A DNA stretch of 33,392 nucleotides, from assembly GCA_016935365.1 (NCBI GenBank), contig JAFGRB010000104.1, forward strand, positions 1 through 33,392. The letters are read 5' to 3'. A program made the position numbers and the translations under genes. The notes beneath the pieces were generated by a model. The model made no database searches. It saw only the letters and a list, made by a program, of their open reading frames with translations, and was not told the DNA's origin. The stretch is from Deltaproteobacteria bacterium (GTDB lineage: Bacteria > Myxococcota > B64-G9). This document shows positions 6,761 to 15,716 of the stretch, piece by piece. Numbering within the stretch: position 1 is the stretch's first letter; every line of letters begins with the position of its first letter.

Positions 6761-8035
6761 ATGCGCGTGCGATCGGGATTCGCAGGCGGCCTGCTGCTGC
6801 TGCTCACCGCCTGTTCGGATGGCTCCCAGGAGATCCAGTTCGAGCCGGGCAGGGAGGAGCGCGGTGCGATACACGTGCTCAGGCTGGCCGGCACGCCGTA
6901 CGAGATGGGCCTGCAGCACGGGCGGCTCATGGCGTCGGAGCTCGCCGAGGGGGTCGAGTTCGTCAACACCGACGTGGACTTCATCACGCTGTTCTCGCTG
7001 GCCCGCCACCACGGCTTCATCGACGACGCCGCGGCGCAGTCCTACCCCGACATCCTCGACGAGTGCCGGGGCATGGCCGAGGCCTGCGACGAGCAGGGCG
7101 TGGAGTGGACCGAGGAGATGTGCCTGGCGCTCGGCTGGGGGGACGTGATGCTCGAGCACCTGCAGCGCATCATCGCCGGCTGCACCCAGTTCGTGGTCAG
7201 CGGCCCGGCCGTGCCCGGCGGCGGCTTCTACCACGCGCGCTCTCTCGACTGGGACGATATCGGCTACCTGCTCGCGCACCCCACCATCATCGCCCGGCGG
7301 CCCGAGGGAAAGCTCGGCTACGCCGTGATCGGCTTTCCGGGCAACGTCGCGCCTTACTCCGGCATGAACGAGGCCGGGCTGGTCGTGGCCTCGAACGAGA
7401 ACAACGCCATCGACGACATCGACCGCCAGGGCCGCTCCCACGTGCAGATGATCCGCCAGATCCTGCAGGACTGCAGCAGCCTGGAAGACGCCGAGGGCTT
7501 CCTGCGCGCCCAGGACCACACCACGGCCGAGAGCCTGCTGGTCAGCGAAGCGGCGAGCGGCCGGGCGGCCGTGTTCGAGATGAGCGCCAGCCACATGGGC
7601 GTGCGGGAGCTTGGCGAGGCGGGCTTGCTGTACATGACCAACCACTTCATCCACCCGGACATGGCCGCGCTGCACGAGCCCTATGGGCCCGATGCCTCCT
7701 CGCGCACCCGCCTGGCCCGGCTCGAGCAGCTGCTCGAGCCGGACGGCGCAGACAGCCTCTACGGGCATCTCGACCTGGAAGGCGCCGTGCGCGTGCTGCG
7801 CGACACGACCAATCCGTATACCGGCGTGACCCACCCGCCCGATCTCTTCGACGGCGGGGGCACGATCGCGAACAACGCCAACGTCTACGCGATGGTCTTC
7901 GATCCGAATCAGCCTGCGATCTACCTCGCCACGGGCGAGCCGCCGATCCCCCAGCAGCGATTCGTCGGCCTCCACCTGGGCGAGCTGCTGGGCACCGAGC
8001 CCGAGGCCGCGACAGCCCCGATCGAGATCCCGTAG
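6761..8035 (+). CDS. C45-family Ntn-hydrolase lipoprotein (acyltransferase/amidohydrolase-like)
   Basis: A 424-residue lipoprotein: the signal sequence ends LLTAC with the acylated cysteine at 18. The domain begins with GTPYEMGLQHGRLM (about 44-57), typical of C45 peptidases, the acyl-CoA:6-aminopenicillanate acyltransferase and choloylglycine-hydrolase-like group. In these enzymes autoproteolysis exposes an N-terminal nucleophilic cysteine. The matching residue is Cys141 in AGCTQFVV, followed by FYHARSLDWD and later by GMNEAGL and ASNENN, as in the family. The substrate cannot be read from sequence; amide bonds of acylated amino acids or phospholipid-type esters are the known range. Strong AGGAGG lies 7 bases before the ATG. 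The lipid anchor implies action in the periplasm or at the outer membrane. It has its own promoter and is followed 61 bases later by the parvulin gene. Confidence 0.85.
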   Translation: MRVRSGFAGGLLLLLTACSDGSQEIQFEPGREERGAIHVLRLAGTPYEMGLQHGRLMASELAEGVEFVNTDVDFITLFSLARHHGFIDDAAAQSYPDILDECRGMAEACDEQGVEWTEEMCLALGWGDVMLEHLQRIIAGCTQFVVSGPAVPGGGFYHARSLDWDDIGYLLAHPTIIARRPEGKLGYAVIGFPGNVAPYSGMNEAGLVVASNENNAIDDIDRQGRSHVQMIRQILQDCSSLEDAEGFLRAQDHTTAESLLVSEAASGRAAVFEMSASHMGVRELGEAGLLYMTNHFIHPDMAALHEPYGPDASSRTRLARLEQLLEPDGADSLYGHLDLEGAVRVLRDTTNPYTGVTHPPDLFDGGGTIANNANVYAMVFDPNQPAIYLATGEPPIPQQRFVGLHLGELLGTEPEAATAPIEIP

Positions 8036-8096
8036 CAGGCGCTGCAAGCGGGAACGGACTTTTCCGAGCCACTCGGATGTGGTATGCACTCCTCTG

Positions 8097-9221
8097 ATGA
8101 GCCGCGCGATTCTCTACTGCTCGCTGGCGCTCTCGCTGGCGGTCGCGTGCGGCAAGCCGCCGCCGGATCCCCTCGAGGGCCTGCCGAGTGCGGACGGGCT
8201 GGAGCCCGACCCGGCTCGCCTGCCGCAGGCGGATCAGGAGCCGGACAGCGGCGAGATCGCCGCGGACTGGATCCTGGTCGGCTACCTGGGCGCCTACCGG
8301 CCGGGCCGCCGGACCGAGCTCACGCGCGAGCATGCGCGTCTGCGGGCCGAGCGCCTCTGCGAGCTCGCCCGCTGCCGCGCCCAGGACTTCACCGAGCTGG
8401 CCCGCAAGTTCTCGGACGACTCCGATACCAGCTCGGAAGGCGGCCGGCTGGGGGTGATCCAGCCCGGCGAGCGGCATTCGGATCTCGAGCGCGCCGTGCG
8501 GCGCCTGGAGGTGGGCCAGGTCTCGGCGCCGGTCGAGACGCCCCGGGGCTATGCCGTGCTGATGCGCGCCGAGCCCGACGAGGCCCAGGTGTCCGAGATC
8601 GTCGTGACCCACGACGCTGCGAAGCGCTACACTCCCCGCACGCCCCGCAGCCGGACCGAGGCGGCCGAGCTGGCGGGTGCCATCCGGGCACGCCTGGCCG
8701 AGGATCTGTCCGCGTTCGCCCGTGAGGCCGAGGCGCACTCGGATCTCGAGAGCCACGCCCGCGGCGGCTTCATGCCCATCTTTCGCAAGGGCAGCGCCCA
8801 CGCCAAGCTGGAGGCGATCGTCTGGCGCCTGCCCGCGCCCGGGCTGTCCGAGGTGATCGAGACCTCCACCGGCTTCCACATCGTGGCCCGCTGGCCGGTG
8901 CGCCGGATCGAGGTGCGGGAGATCGAGATCCGCTACGCGGGCAAGGGCGCCGAGGAGGCCCCCCGAAGCCGCGAGCAGGCCCAGGCGCTCATCGAGTCGA
9001 TCCGCGCCCGGGCGAAGGCCGGGGAGAGCTTCGCCGCGCTGGCCATGCGGTACTCGGACAGCACCAGCTGGGAGTCGGAAGGCGGCGGGATGCGCAGGCC
9101 CTTCGGTCGCGGAACCGAGCTGTTCCAGATCGAGAAGACCGCCTTCGCCCTGGAGCCCGGCGAGCTGTCCGCCGTCGTCGACACCGGCTTCTCCTTCTTC
9201 CTGTTCAAGCGGCCGCGCTGA
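8097..9221 (+). CDS. Lipoprotein with three tandem parvulin-type PPIase domains
   Basis: A 374-residue protein. The signal sequence ends LAVAC (Cys18), suggesting a lipoprotein although Ala replaces the usual Leu before the site. Three parvulin-like (rotamase) units follow, at about 55-155, 157-265 and 267-374. Each has the family pattern: a long helix, FxxLAxxxSDD or similar (DFTELARKFSDDSDTSSEGG; SFAALAMRYSDSTSWESEGG), a gatekeeping GG loop, then a closing strand (TPRGYAVLM; TSTGFHIVARWP; TGFSFFLFK). The second unit is most degenerate. Relatives such as SurA and PrsA fold exported proteins in the periplasm. The ATG at 8097 lacks a visible Shine-Dalgarno. The stop codon overlaps the ATG of the next gene (TGATG), so the two are probably translated together and the chaperone may serve the macroglobulin-like protein. 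Confidence 0.85.
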   Translation: MSRAILYCSLALSLAVACGKPPPDPLEGLPSADGLEPDPARLPQADQEPDSGEIAADWILVGYLGAYRPGRRTELTREHARLRAERLCELARCRAQDFTELARKFSDDSDTSSEGGRLGVIQPGERHSDLERAVRRLEVGQVSAPVETPRGYAVLMRAEPDEAQVSEIVVTHDAAKRYTPRTPRSRTEAAELAGAIRARLAEDLSAFAREAEAHSDLESHARGGFMPIFRKGSAHAKLEAIVWRLPAPGLSEVIETSTGFHIVARWPVRRIEVREIEIRYAGKGAEEAPRSREQAQALIESIRARAKAGESFAALAMRYSDSTSWESEGGGMRRPFGRGTELFQIEKTAFALEPGELSAVVDTGFSFFLFKRPR

Positions 9222-12112
9222 TGCGCGATCCCGGCTTGCGCGGGGCACGCTGGAGGTGGCGCCTGACAGGCCGCAGATGGACTATCCGATTCGGCCCCGG
9301 CGCGAGGCTTCTCGGACTGGGCGCGTGGGCTGTCGCGTGCCTGCTCGCTCCGTGCGCGGGCGCCCAGGAGCGGGATGAGCTCCGGGCCGTGGACCTGCAC
9401 GTGATCGGCGGGCTGGAGTACCCGCCCGCAGGACGCGCCTCCCTGCGGGTGGTCACCCAGGCGGTCTTCGGCCTCTTCGACCGCCGCCCCTTGCCGCTGG
9501 CCCGCGTGCGCATCGAGCTCCTCGGTCCGCAGGGAAGGCGCGCCGGCCTCTTCGATGGGCGCACGGATCTGTGCGGCACGCTCTCGCCCGAGCTCGTCTT
9601 GCCCGACTGGCCGACGGGCCCTTACCGCATGCGGGTCGAGGCGCGCTCGCCATTCGCCTCCCGGGAAATGGAGGCCTCTGTGGAGCGCGAGGTCTGGCTA
9701 CGGCGCAGGGCTCACCTGGTCCTGCGCACCGATCGCCGAGCCTACCTTGCCGGTCAGCCCGTCCGGGTTCGCGGGCTGGCTTTCTACCAGGACGACGGCC
9801 GTCCGGCGAGCGGGCTCGGGCTGCGACTGCGCGCGGTCGATCTCGAGGGGCGCGAGATCGCGGCTGCCGGCCTGCACACGGATTCTCTGGGCGCCGGGGC
9901 AGCCGAGCTCCGGCTCGACGCCGCCGGGGCGAGCTGCGTGCGCCTGGTGCTGGACTGCGAGGCGGCGACTTGCGCGGCGGTGCCGGTGCAGCAGAGCGCC
10001 TGCTTCGTTCCCGCCGCACGGGGCGAGGCCGGGTCGGCGCCAGGTGAGCAGCGCACAGTCTCGGACGAGGCGGGCTTGCGCCTCGAGGTGGCCTGCGGGG
10101 GAAGGCGCTTGCTTCTGGGCGTGCCCAACCGATTGCTGGTGCGCTCCACGCGGCCGGACGGCACGCCGGCCGCCGCGCGCGTGGAGCTGTTCGCCGCCGG
10201 CCGGGCTGCCGGCGCAGGGCGAACCGGCCCCGACGGCCTCGGCGAGCTCTTCTGCACGCCCGAGCCGGGCTGGGACGATGGCGGCAGCGGCAGGGTGGCG
10301 CTGCGCCTGGTCGCCCGCGACGAGGGTGGTGCGATCGCCGAGCGGCGGCTCGGCGTCCGCCTGGATGCGCGGGGCGTGCTGCTCGATACCGATCGGTCGA
10401 TCTACGCGGCGGGTGAGCTCGTGCAGGTGCTCGTGCGGACCGCGCCGTCTGCCCCGTTCGTCTTTTTGGATCTCGCGCGCGCGGGCCGGATGCTGCGCAC
10501 CGAGGTCGTGCCCGTGAGCGGCGGTGTGGGCCGGAGCCGCTTTCCCATCCCTCCGGAACTGGCCGGGGCGCGGATCGAGCTGCACGCCTACCGGATCGAG
10601 GCCGACGGGACGATCCCGGCAGACGCCCGGGCCTTGCAGGTCCTGAGGGCGGATCCCCTCGAGATCGAGATCGTCCGCGACCAGCCGGTATTCCGGCCCG
10701 GGCAGCGGGCCGAGATCCGGCTGCGCGTCTCGGGCCCGACCGGGTCTGCGAGGCCGGCCCTGCTCGGCCTCTGGGCGCGGGAGACGAAGCCGGGCGCCCC
10801 GCACGCTGGCTGCGATCCGCTGCCGCCGACGAGGAGCCAGCTCGGGCGGCGAGGCGCCGCCCTGTCGCTCGAGCTCGCCCGCGAGCGGCCCGCCGGCCTG
10901 CAGCCATGGTCGCGGCCCGTCCGGGAGCGGATGGCGGCCGCCGAGCCTGATCGGCGGCCCTTGGCCGAGGCGCTGAAGCGCTGGGCTCGCACGCAGGACG
11001 TCGGCTGGCAGGACGCCCAGGGCCGCTGGCACTACCGGCAGGGGCTCGTCAGGGCCATGGTCGAGTCGGGTGCGCTGGGCGCCGATGCGGCCACCGACCC
11101 GCTGGGATCGACCTACTCCGCCGAGGCCATCGAGCGCATCTGGCCCGTGCTGGGCGCCGAACGCATCCTGGGCCGGCTGGAGCTCGAGGAGCTGTGGGCG
11201 CTGCGCAATGCGCTGCACGCGAAGCTCTTCGAGCGCAGCGGGGGCTGGAGCCGGCTGGAGCCGGACAGCGTGGAGCAGCAGCTTCAGGCGTTGCTGCCCG
11301 AAGTGCTCGAGGCCCATCCCGTGCTGGCGGCCGACGCCTCGGGCCGGCAGAGGAAATGGGAGAGCCTGCGAGGCTTGCCCGGATTCCGGCCGCGCGACTT
11401 TCTTCTCCAGGCGCATGAAAGGCGGGTGCAGCAGGCCTTCTTCGCGCTCAGCCGCTACGGTCGGGAGAACGAGCGCTGGTGGCGAGTGAGCGTCCTGGAC
11501 GCCGAGCGCGATGCGTACCGGCTGCCGCCCGATGCGCTGGAGCGGGCGGTGCGCCGCGGGCTGCTCGCGCCGGACCTCAGCCGCGATCTCTGGGGCCGGC
11601 CGCTCGTGCTGCGCGAGAGGGACACGCCTCGCGAGAAGATCCTCTACAGCCCGCGATTGCGGTTCTGGGAGCTGGTCTCCGCCGGCCAGGACGGCGTGCC
11701 GGGCAGCGAGGACGACCTGGTCTTCACCGGGACTTGCGACGGGGGGCGGGCCGAGCTGAAGAGGAAGCTCACCGCGGACGAGGGGCCCATCGACTTCGGC
11801 CGGCTGCAGATCGACGCGGTCGAGCCGGGGGTGTCCGCGAAAGGAGAGCCGGTCGACGGCGAAGGAGCCTGCGGCCCGCTCGCCTGCGAGCATGCCCGGC
11901 CCGACGAGCTCGTGCTGTTCGAGCCGGCTCTGGCGACCGACGACGAGGGCCGGGCCCGGATCGAGCTCGTCTTGCCGGAGAGAGAGGCCGTCTGGCGCCT
12001 GGACATCGCGGCCCACGATCGGCTCGGTGCCCGGGGCTGCTGGCAGCACACGATCCGCGTCGAGCAGCCGTCTAGCGATCGGTCCGGACCCGCTCGGTCA
12101 CGTGATCGCTGA
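9221..12112 (+). CDS. Alpha-2-macroglobulin-like protein lacking the thioester half, with pseudopilin-like insert
   Basis: A 963-residue exported protein with a long, Arg-rich n-region and hydrophobic core ending near CAGA (about 46). It holds several macroglobulin-type beta domains, each with the signature of a strand after a dry turn: YLAGQPVRVRGLAF (about 175-188), IYAAGELVQVLVRT (about 392-405) and FRPGQRAEIRLRV (about 491-503). Residues 907-936 (GRARIELVLPEREAVWRLDIAAHD) match the start of the A2M domain. The chain stops about 27 residues later, so the thioester (CxEQ) and the complement-like domain are absent. Residues 788-834 (DLWGRP, then SAGQDGVPGSEDDL) resemble the C-terminal Ca-binding loop of GspG pseudopilins. 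Full-length A2M relatives trap proteases; this one cannot do so by thioester. Its last 41 bases overlap the convergent prenyl synthase gene. Confidence 0.75.
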   Translation: MRDPGLRGARWRWRLTGRRWTIRFGPGARLLGLGAWAVACLLAPCAGAQERDELRAVDLHVIGGLEYPPAGRASLRVVTQAVFGLFDRRPLPLARVRIELLGPQGRRAGLFDGRTDLCGTLSPELVLPDWPTGPYRMRVEARSPFASREMEASVEREVWLRRRAHLVLRTDRRAYLAGQPVRVRGLAFYQDDGRPASGLGLRLRAVDLEGREIAAAGLHTDSLGAGAAELRLDAAGASCVRLVLDCEAATCAAVPVQQSACFVPAARGEAGSAPGEQRTVSDEAGLRLEVACGGRRLLLGVPNRLLVRSTRPDGTPAAARVELFAAGRAAGAGRTGPDGLGELFCTPEPGWDDGGSGRVALRLVARDEGGAIAERRLGVRLDARGVLLDTDRSIYAAGELVQVLVRTAPSAPFVFLDLARAGRMLRTEVVPVSGGVGRSRFPIPPELAGARIELHAYRIEADGTIPADARALQVLRADPLEIEIVRDQPVFRPGQRAEIRLRVSGPTGSARPALLGLWARETKPGAPHAGCDPLPPTRSQLGRRGAALSLELARERPAGLQPWSRPVRERMAAAEPDRRPLAEALKRWARTQDVGWQDAQGRWHYRQGLVRAMVESGALGADAATDPLGSTYSAEAIERIWPVLGAERILGRLELEELWALRNALHAKLFERSGGWSRLEPDSVEQQLQALLPEVLEAHPVLAADASGRQRKWESLRGLPGFRPRDFLLQAHERRVQQAFFALSRYGRENERWWRVSVLDAERDAYRLPPDALERAVRRGLLAPDLSRDLWGRPLVLRERDTPREKILYSPRLRFWELVSAGQDGVPGSEDDLVFTGTCDGGRAELKRKLTADEGPIDFGRLQIDAVEPGVSAKGEPVDGEGACGPLACEHARPDELVLFEPALATDDEGRARIELVLPEREAVWRLDIAAHDRLGARGCWQHTIRVEQPSSDRSGPARSRDR

Positions 12113-13076
12113 GCGCGGCGAGCGCGCTGCTGGCAGCTCCGCTCGCGAAGCGCGGCAGACAGCTGCGCGCCCGATCGGCGTGCTGGCGGGCGATGTCGAT
12201 CGCCCGGTCGATGGCCTGGCCCTCTTGCACCTGGCCCGCGATGGCCGAGCAGGTCTCCAGATCCGGCGAGCGGACCGCGCGCTCGACCCGCGCCAGGAGC
12301 GCGGTGTCCTCCTCGCAGGCCAGCAGCAGCGGCAGCGTCGCCTTGCCCTGCAGCAGGTCGTTGGCCAGGTCCTTGCCGCTCAGCTCGGGCGGGGCGACGA
12401 AGTCGAGCACGTCGTCGATGATCTGGAAGGCCATGCCGAAAGCGCGGCCGAAGGAGGCCGCGGCCTCGCTGCGCGCGGCGTCTCTGGACAGCGAGGCCCC
12501 CGCCCGGCAGCACCAGCAGAACAGCCCGGCGGTCTTGCCGGAGATGATCTCGGCATAGTCGGGCATCGAGAGCGCGAGGCTGCCGGAGCGGACGAGCTGC
12601 AGCAACTCGCCCTCGGCCATGGCTGCGAGCACCCGGCTCAGGTGCCGGAGCAGGTCCAGGTCGCCGTGCCCGACCACCCGGGCCAAGGCCTGGGCCAGCA
12701 GGAAGTCTCCGACCAGGACGCTTGCGGAGTTGCCGAAGAGGCGGGGCGCTGCCGGCACCCCGCGTCGGAGCTCGCTGCGGTCGACCACGTCGTCGTGCAG
12801 GAGCGTCGCGCTGTGCAGCAGCTCGCAAGCCACCGCCAGGTCGAGGCCCGTGTCGGGGTCGCCCCCGCTGGCCCGGGCGCAGAGCAGCAGCAGCAACGGA
12901 CGGATCCGCTTGCCCCCGGCCTCGATCAAGTGGCTCGAGATCTCGGGGATGATCTCGACCGAGGACCGATACGTGGTGCCGAGCTCCCGCTCGACAGCCT
13001 GCATGGCCGGGCCGACGACATCGTTCGCCGGCGCGAGCGGGTCGGAAGCCTCGAACGTGGCGGGTGATTCCAGCAC
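12072..13076 (-). CDS. ispB: Long-chain (E)-polyprenyl diphosphate synthase
   Basis: A 334-residue trans-prenyltransferase that adds isopentenyl diphosphate units to an allylic primer, supplying the side chain of ubiquinone or menaquinone. Visible family motifs are GGKRIRP (54-60), the first Asp-rich motif LLHDDVVD (D95, D96, D99), GDFLLAQA (123-130), GKTAGLF (180-186) and the second Asp-rich motif QIIDDVLD (D221, D222, D225), then KDLANDLLQGKATLPLL. The length fits octaprenyl or heptaprenyl synthases rather than short-chain FPP synthase: the first motif is DDxxD with small residues ahead (SATLLH), which usually lets long chains grow. Exact chain length is not predictable by eye. The GTG start at 13076 coincides with the expected transcription start, so the mRNA may be leaderless. 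It is divergent from manA. Confidence 0.9.
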   Translation of the reverse strand: MLESPATFEASDPLAPANDVVGPAMQAVERELGTTYRSSVEIIPEISSHLIEAGGKRIRPLLLLLCARASGGDPDTGLDLAVACELLHSATLLHDDVVDRSELRRGVPAAPRLFGNSASVLVGDFLLAQALARVVGHGDLDLLRHLSRVLAAMAEGELLQLVRSGSLALSMPDYAEIISGKTAGLFCWCCRAGASLSRDAARSEAAASFGRAFGMAFQIIDDVLDFVAPPELSGKDLANDLLQGKATLPLLLACEEDTALLARVERAVRSPDLETCSAIAGQVQEGQAIDRAIDIARQHADRARSCLPRFASGAASSALAALSDHVTERVRTDR

Positions 13077-13082
13077 TCCCTG

Positions 13083-13111
13083 TGACTATCCCATGGGCTG
13101 CCGGCTGTCAA
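13083..13111 (-). promoter_or_regulatory. Promoter for the prenyl synthase gene
   Basis: On the minus strand, TTGACA (13111-13106) and TAGTCA (13088-13083) are separated by 17 bases. A start 7 bases past the -10 box falls on the GTG initiation codon itself (13076), suggesting a leaderless transcript. The -10 match is modest. Confidence 0.5.
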
Positions 13112-13141
13112 CGAGACTCGAGCGCTTCACGCCCGCTCGGA

Positions 13142-13171
13142 TTGACGAAAGCGTCTCGCCGATGGTAGGAC
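13142..13171 (+). promoter_or_regulatory. Candidate promoter for manA
   Basis: TTGACG (13142-13147) and TAGGAC (13166-13171) are separated by 18 bases. The predicted transcription start is at or one base before the ATG at 13179, and no Shine-Dalgarno is seen, again consistent with a leaderless message. The -10 match is weak. Confidence 0.4.
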
Positions 13172-13178
13172 AAGCGCC

Positions 13179-14138
13179 ATGGGCACGCTGCGATCCGCGC
13201 TGCGATTCGCACCGATCATCAAGACCTTGCCCTGGGGCGGGCGCAGGCTGGCCAGCCTGCTGGGCAAGCGGCTGCCCGACGGTCCCTGCGGGGAGTCCTG
13301 GGAGGTCGTGGACCTGCCTGGCGAGCAGAGCCGGGTGGTCGACGGCGAGCACGCGGGCCGTGCGCTCGCAGAGCTCGTGCGCGACGAGCGGCGGGCGCTG
13401 CTGGGAGAGGCGGATCTGCTCGAGGGGCGCTTTCCGCTGCTGTTCAAGTTCATCGATGCGGCCCGGGTCCTGTCGGTCCAGGTTCACCCGGACGCGCACG
13501 CCTGCGCGCGGCTCGGCGGCGGGGCGCGGCCCAAGACCGAGGCCTGGTACGTGCTCCACGCCGAGCCGGGCGCGCGGCTCTACCTCGGGCTGCGGCCGGG
13601 GGTCGAGCCGGAGGCGCTGCGGCGCGCCTTGCAGACGGGTGAGCTGGAGCCGCTGCTCCAGCCGGTCGAGGTGGCGGCCGGCGACTTCTTCTTCATCCCG
13701 GCCGGCCTGCTGCACGCGATCGGGGCCGGAATCGTGCTGGCGGAGATCCAGCAGTCCTCGGACACGACCTACCGGGTCTTCGACTGGAATCGAGCCGGAC
13801 TGGACGGCAAGCCGCGCCCGCTGCATACTGCCGAGGCGCTCGAGTCGATCCGCTTCGAGCTGCACGGCCGGATCGAAAGCCCCGCGCTCGATTCAGGGCG
13901 GCCCGGTGTGCGGAGCGATTTCTTCTCCTTCGAGCGGCTGGACATCGCGCCCGGACACGGCGAAGCGATCGAGCCGGGGCGGCCCGTGATCCTGGCCTGC
14001 ATCGCGGGCGCGGGTCGGCTGGAGGCGGGTGCGGGTGCGATCGAGCTCGAGCGCGGCGCGAGCTGCCTGCTGCCGGCCTGTCTGGCGGGCGAGCTGCGCT
14101 CTCGGGCGGGCGGCCGCTTCCTGGCCGCCCGGGCTTGA
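13179..14138 (+). CDS. manA: Mannose-6-phosphate isomerase, class I
   Basis: A 319-residue cytosolic zinc enzyme interconverting fructose 6-phosphate and mannose 6-phosphate, the entry to GDP-mannose for surface glycans. The zinc ligands of class I isomerases are all recognisable: Gln101 and His103 in SVQVHPD, Glu121 in PKTEAWY, and His179 in AGLLHAIG. The N-terminal KTLPWGG and GESWEV, and the downstream QQSSDTTYRVFDWNR, are also family hallmarks. The length fits the short bacterial form (about 315 residues), as in Bacillus, rather than the 390-residue enterobacterial one. It is followed 11 bases later by an NCS2 permease with a clear Shine-Dalgarno, so they are probably one transcript, though the functional link is not obvious. 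Confidence 0.92.
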   Translation: MGTLRSALRFAPIIKTLPWGGRRLASLLGKRLPDGPCGESWEVVDLPGEQSRVVDGEHAGRALAELVRDERRALLGEADLLEGRFPLLFKFIDAARVLSVQVHPDAHACARLGGGARPKTEAWYVLHAEPGARLYLGLRPGVEPEALRRALQTGELEPLLQPVEVAAGDFFFIPAGLLHAIGAGIVLAEIQQSSDTTYRVFDWNRAGLDGKPRPLHTAEALESIRFELHGRIESPALDSGRPGVRSDFFSFERLDIAPGHGEAIEPGRPVILACIAGAGRLEAGAGAIELERGASCLLPACLAGELRSRAGGRFLAARA

Positions 14139-14149
14139 CGGAGGCGAGG

Positions 14150-15715
14150 ATGAGCGACGCGAAGGCCCCGACACGCTATCCCTGGTTCAGCTCGGGCGAC
14201 CTCAACGCCTTCTTCGGGCTGATGCTCGACAACGTCACCAACCTGGTCATCCTGACCGGCATCCTGGTCGGCGTGTTCAAGTACCCGGTCGAGTTCATCT
14301 TCACCCACATGATCCCGGGCACGGCCCTGGGCGTGCTGTTCGGGGATGTCGTCTACACCTGGATGGCCTTCAGGCTGGCCAGGCGCACCGGCCGCAGCGA
14401 CGTGACCGCCATGCCGCTCGGGCTCGACACGCCCTCGACGATCGGGATCGCGGTCGCCGTGCTCGGACCGGTCTACCTCGAGACGCACGACCCCATGGTG
14501 ACCTGGCAGGTCGGCATGGCCACCATGATCTTCATCGGCCTGGTCAAGCTCGCCTTCTCCTTCGCCGGAAGCTGGATCCAGCGGGTGGTCCCCCAGGCGG
14601 GGCTGCTGGGCTCTCTGGCCGGGATCGGCGTGGCCCTGCTCGGCTTTCTGCCCCTGGTCAAGCTCTTCGCGATGCCGGTCGTGGGCCTGGTGGCGCTCGG
14701 CGTGGTGCTCTACGCCCTGGTGGCCCGGCTGGACCTGCCGCTGCGCCTGCCCGGCGCGGCCGTGGCCGTGCTGGTGGGTACCGGGCTGTACTACGCCATG
14801 GGAGCCGGTGGGCTGCTGGGCACGGCCTTCCACCTGCCCGAGCTCAGCTTTCGCTTCACCCCGCCGCTCCCGACGCTGGGCTTCGTCGACGGGCTCGGCC
14901 GCGCCCTCGCCTACCTGCCGATCGCAGTGCCCTTCGGCCTGCTGACCATCGTGGGCGGCATCAACGTCACGGAGAGCGCGCGCGTGGCGGGCGACGACTA
15001 CTCGACGCGCGACATCCTGCTGACCGAGGCGCTGGCCACGCTGCTGGCAGGCGTGACCGGCGGGGTGGCCCAGTCGACGCCCTACATCGGCCATCCGGCT
15101 TACAAGGCCATGGGGGGCCGTGCAGGCTACACGCTGGCCACCGGGCTGTTCATCGGCCTGGGGGGGATCTTCGGCTTCGTGTCGGTCATCGTCGACGCCT
15201 TGCCCGAGGCGGCGGTCGTGCCGATCCTGATCTTCGTGGGCCTGGAGATCATCTCCCAGACCTTCGCATCCTGCCCGGCGCATCACTACCCGGCCATCGG
15301 CCTGGCGATCCTGCCCTCGGTGGCCGACCTGGTCATGATCCAGTGGAGCACCATCCTGGGCGGCCTGGGCTTGAGCGCGGCCGCCCTGCCCGCGGAGCTC
15401 GCCTCGCAGCACGAGATCGTCATCGTGATGGGCAACGGCTTCATCCTGACCGCCATGCTCTGGGGCGCCTTCGGGGCCCACCTGGCAGACCGCCGCCTGC
15501 TGCGCGCAGCGGCGTTTCTCGGCATCTGCGCCGTCTTCAGCCTCTTCGGGGTGATCCACTCGCCGGATCCGTCCGGCAGCCTGTGCCTGCCGTGGCAGGT
15601 GTCGACGAGCTGGCCGGTGCGGATCGCGGTCGGCTACGCGGCTTTCGGGCTGCTGCTGCTCGGCATGCGGCTTGTCAAACGGCCTGCCGCTCCAGGCGCG
15701 ACGGGAGGGCCGTGA
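14150..15715 (+). CDS. NCS2-family nucleobase permease (AzgA-like)
   Basis: A 521-residue inner-membrane protein with about 12-14 hydrophobic segments. It belongs to the NCS2 xanthine/uracil/adenine permease family. Recognisable parts are an N-terminal GDLNAFFGLMLDNVTNLVIL, then GVLFGDVVYTWMAFRLARRTGRSDVTAMPLGLDTPS, and the transport-core stretch GGINVTESARVAGDDYSTRD, GVTGGVAQSTPYIGHPAYKAMGGR. The last resembles the AzgA branch that carries hypoxanthine, guanine or adenine by proton symport, but two ligand-setting positions cannot be judged by eye. ATG 14150 is chosen because GGAGG lies 5 bases upstream; an earlier in-frame start overlaps the manA stop. The next gene starts one base after the stop. 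Confidence 0.85.
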   Translation: MSDAKAPTRYPWFSSGDLNAFFGLMLDNVTNLVILTGILVGVFKYPVEFIFTHMIPGTALGVLFGDVVYTWMAFRLARRTGRSDVTAMPLGLDTPSTIGIAVAVLGPVYLETHDPMVTWQVGMATMIFIGLVKLAFSFAGSWIQRVVPQAGLLGSLAGIGVALLGFLPLVKLFAMPVVGLVALGVVLYALVARLDLPLRLPGAAVAVLVGTGLYYAMGAGGLLGTAFHLPELSFRFTPPLPTLGFVDGLGRALAYLPIAVPFGLLTIVGGINVTESARVAGDDYSTRDILLTEALATLLAGVTGGVAQSTPYIGHPAYKAMGGRAGYTLATGLFIGLGGIFGFVSVIVDALPEAAVVPILIFVGLEIISQTFASCPAHHYPAIGLAILPSVADLVMIQWSTILGGLGLSAAALPAELASQHEIVIVMGNGFILTAMLWGAFGAHLADRRLLRAAAFLGICAVFSLFGVIHSPDPSGSLCLPWQVSTSWPVRIAVGYAAFGLLLLGMRLVKRPAAPGATGGP

Positions 15716-15716
15716 C

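Noticed and set aside
12050-12400. Frameshifted continuation of the macroglobulin gene beyond 12112
   Set aside because: All frames there read as the antisense of the prenyl synthase gene and none shows the thioester motif.
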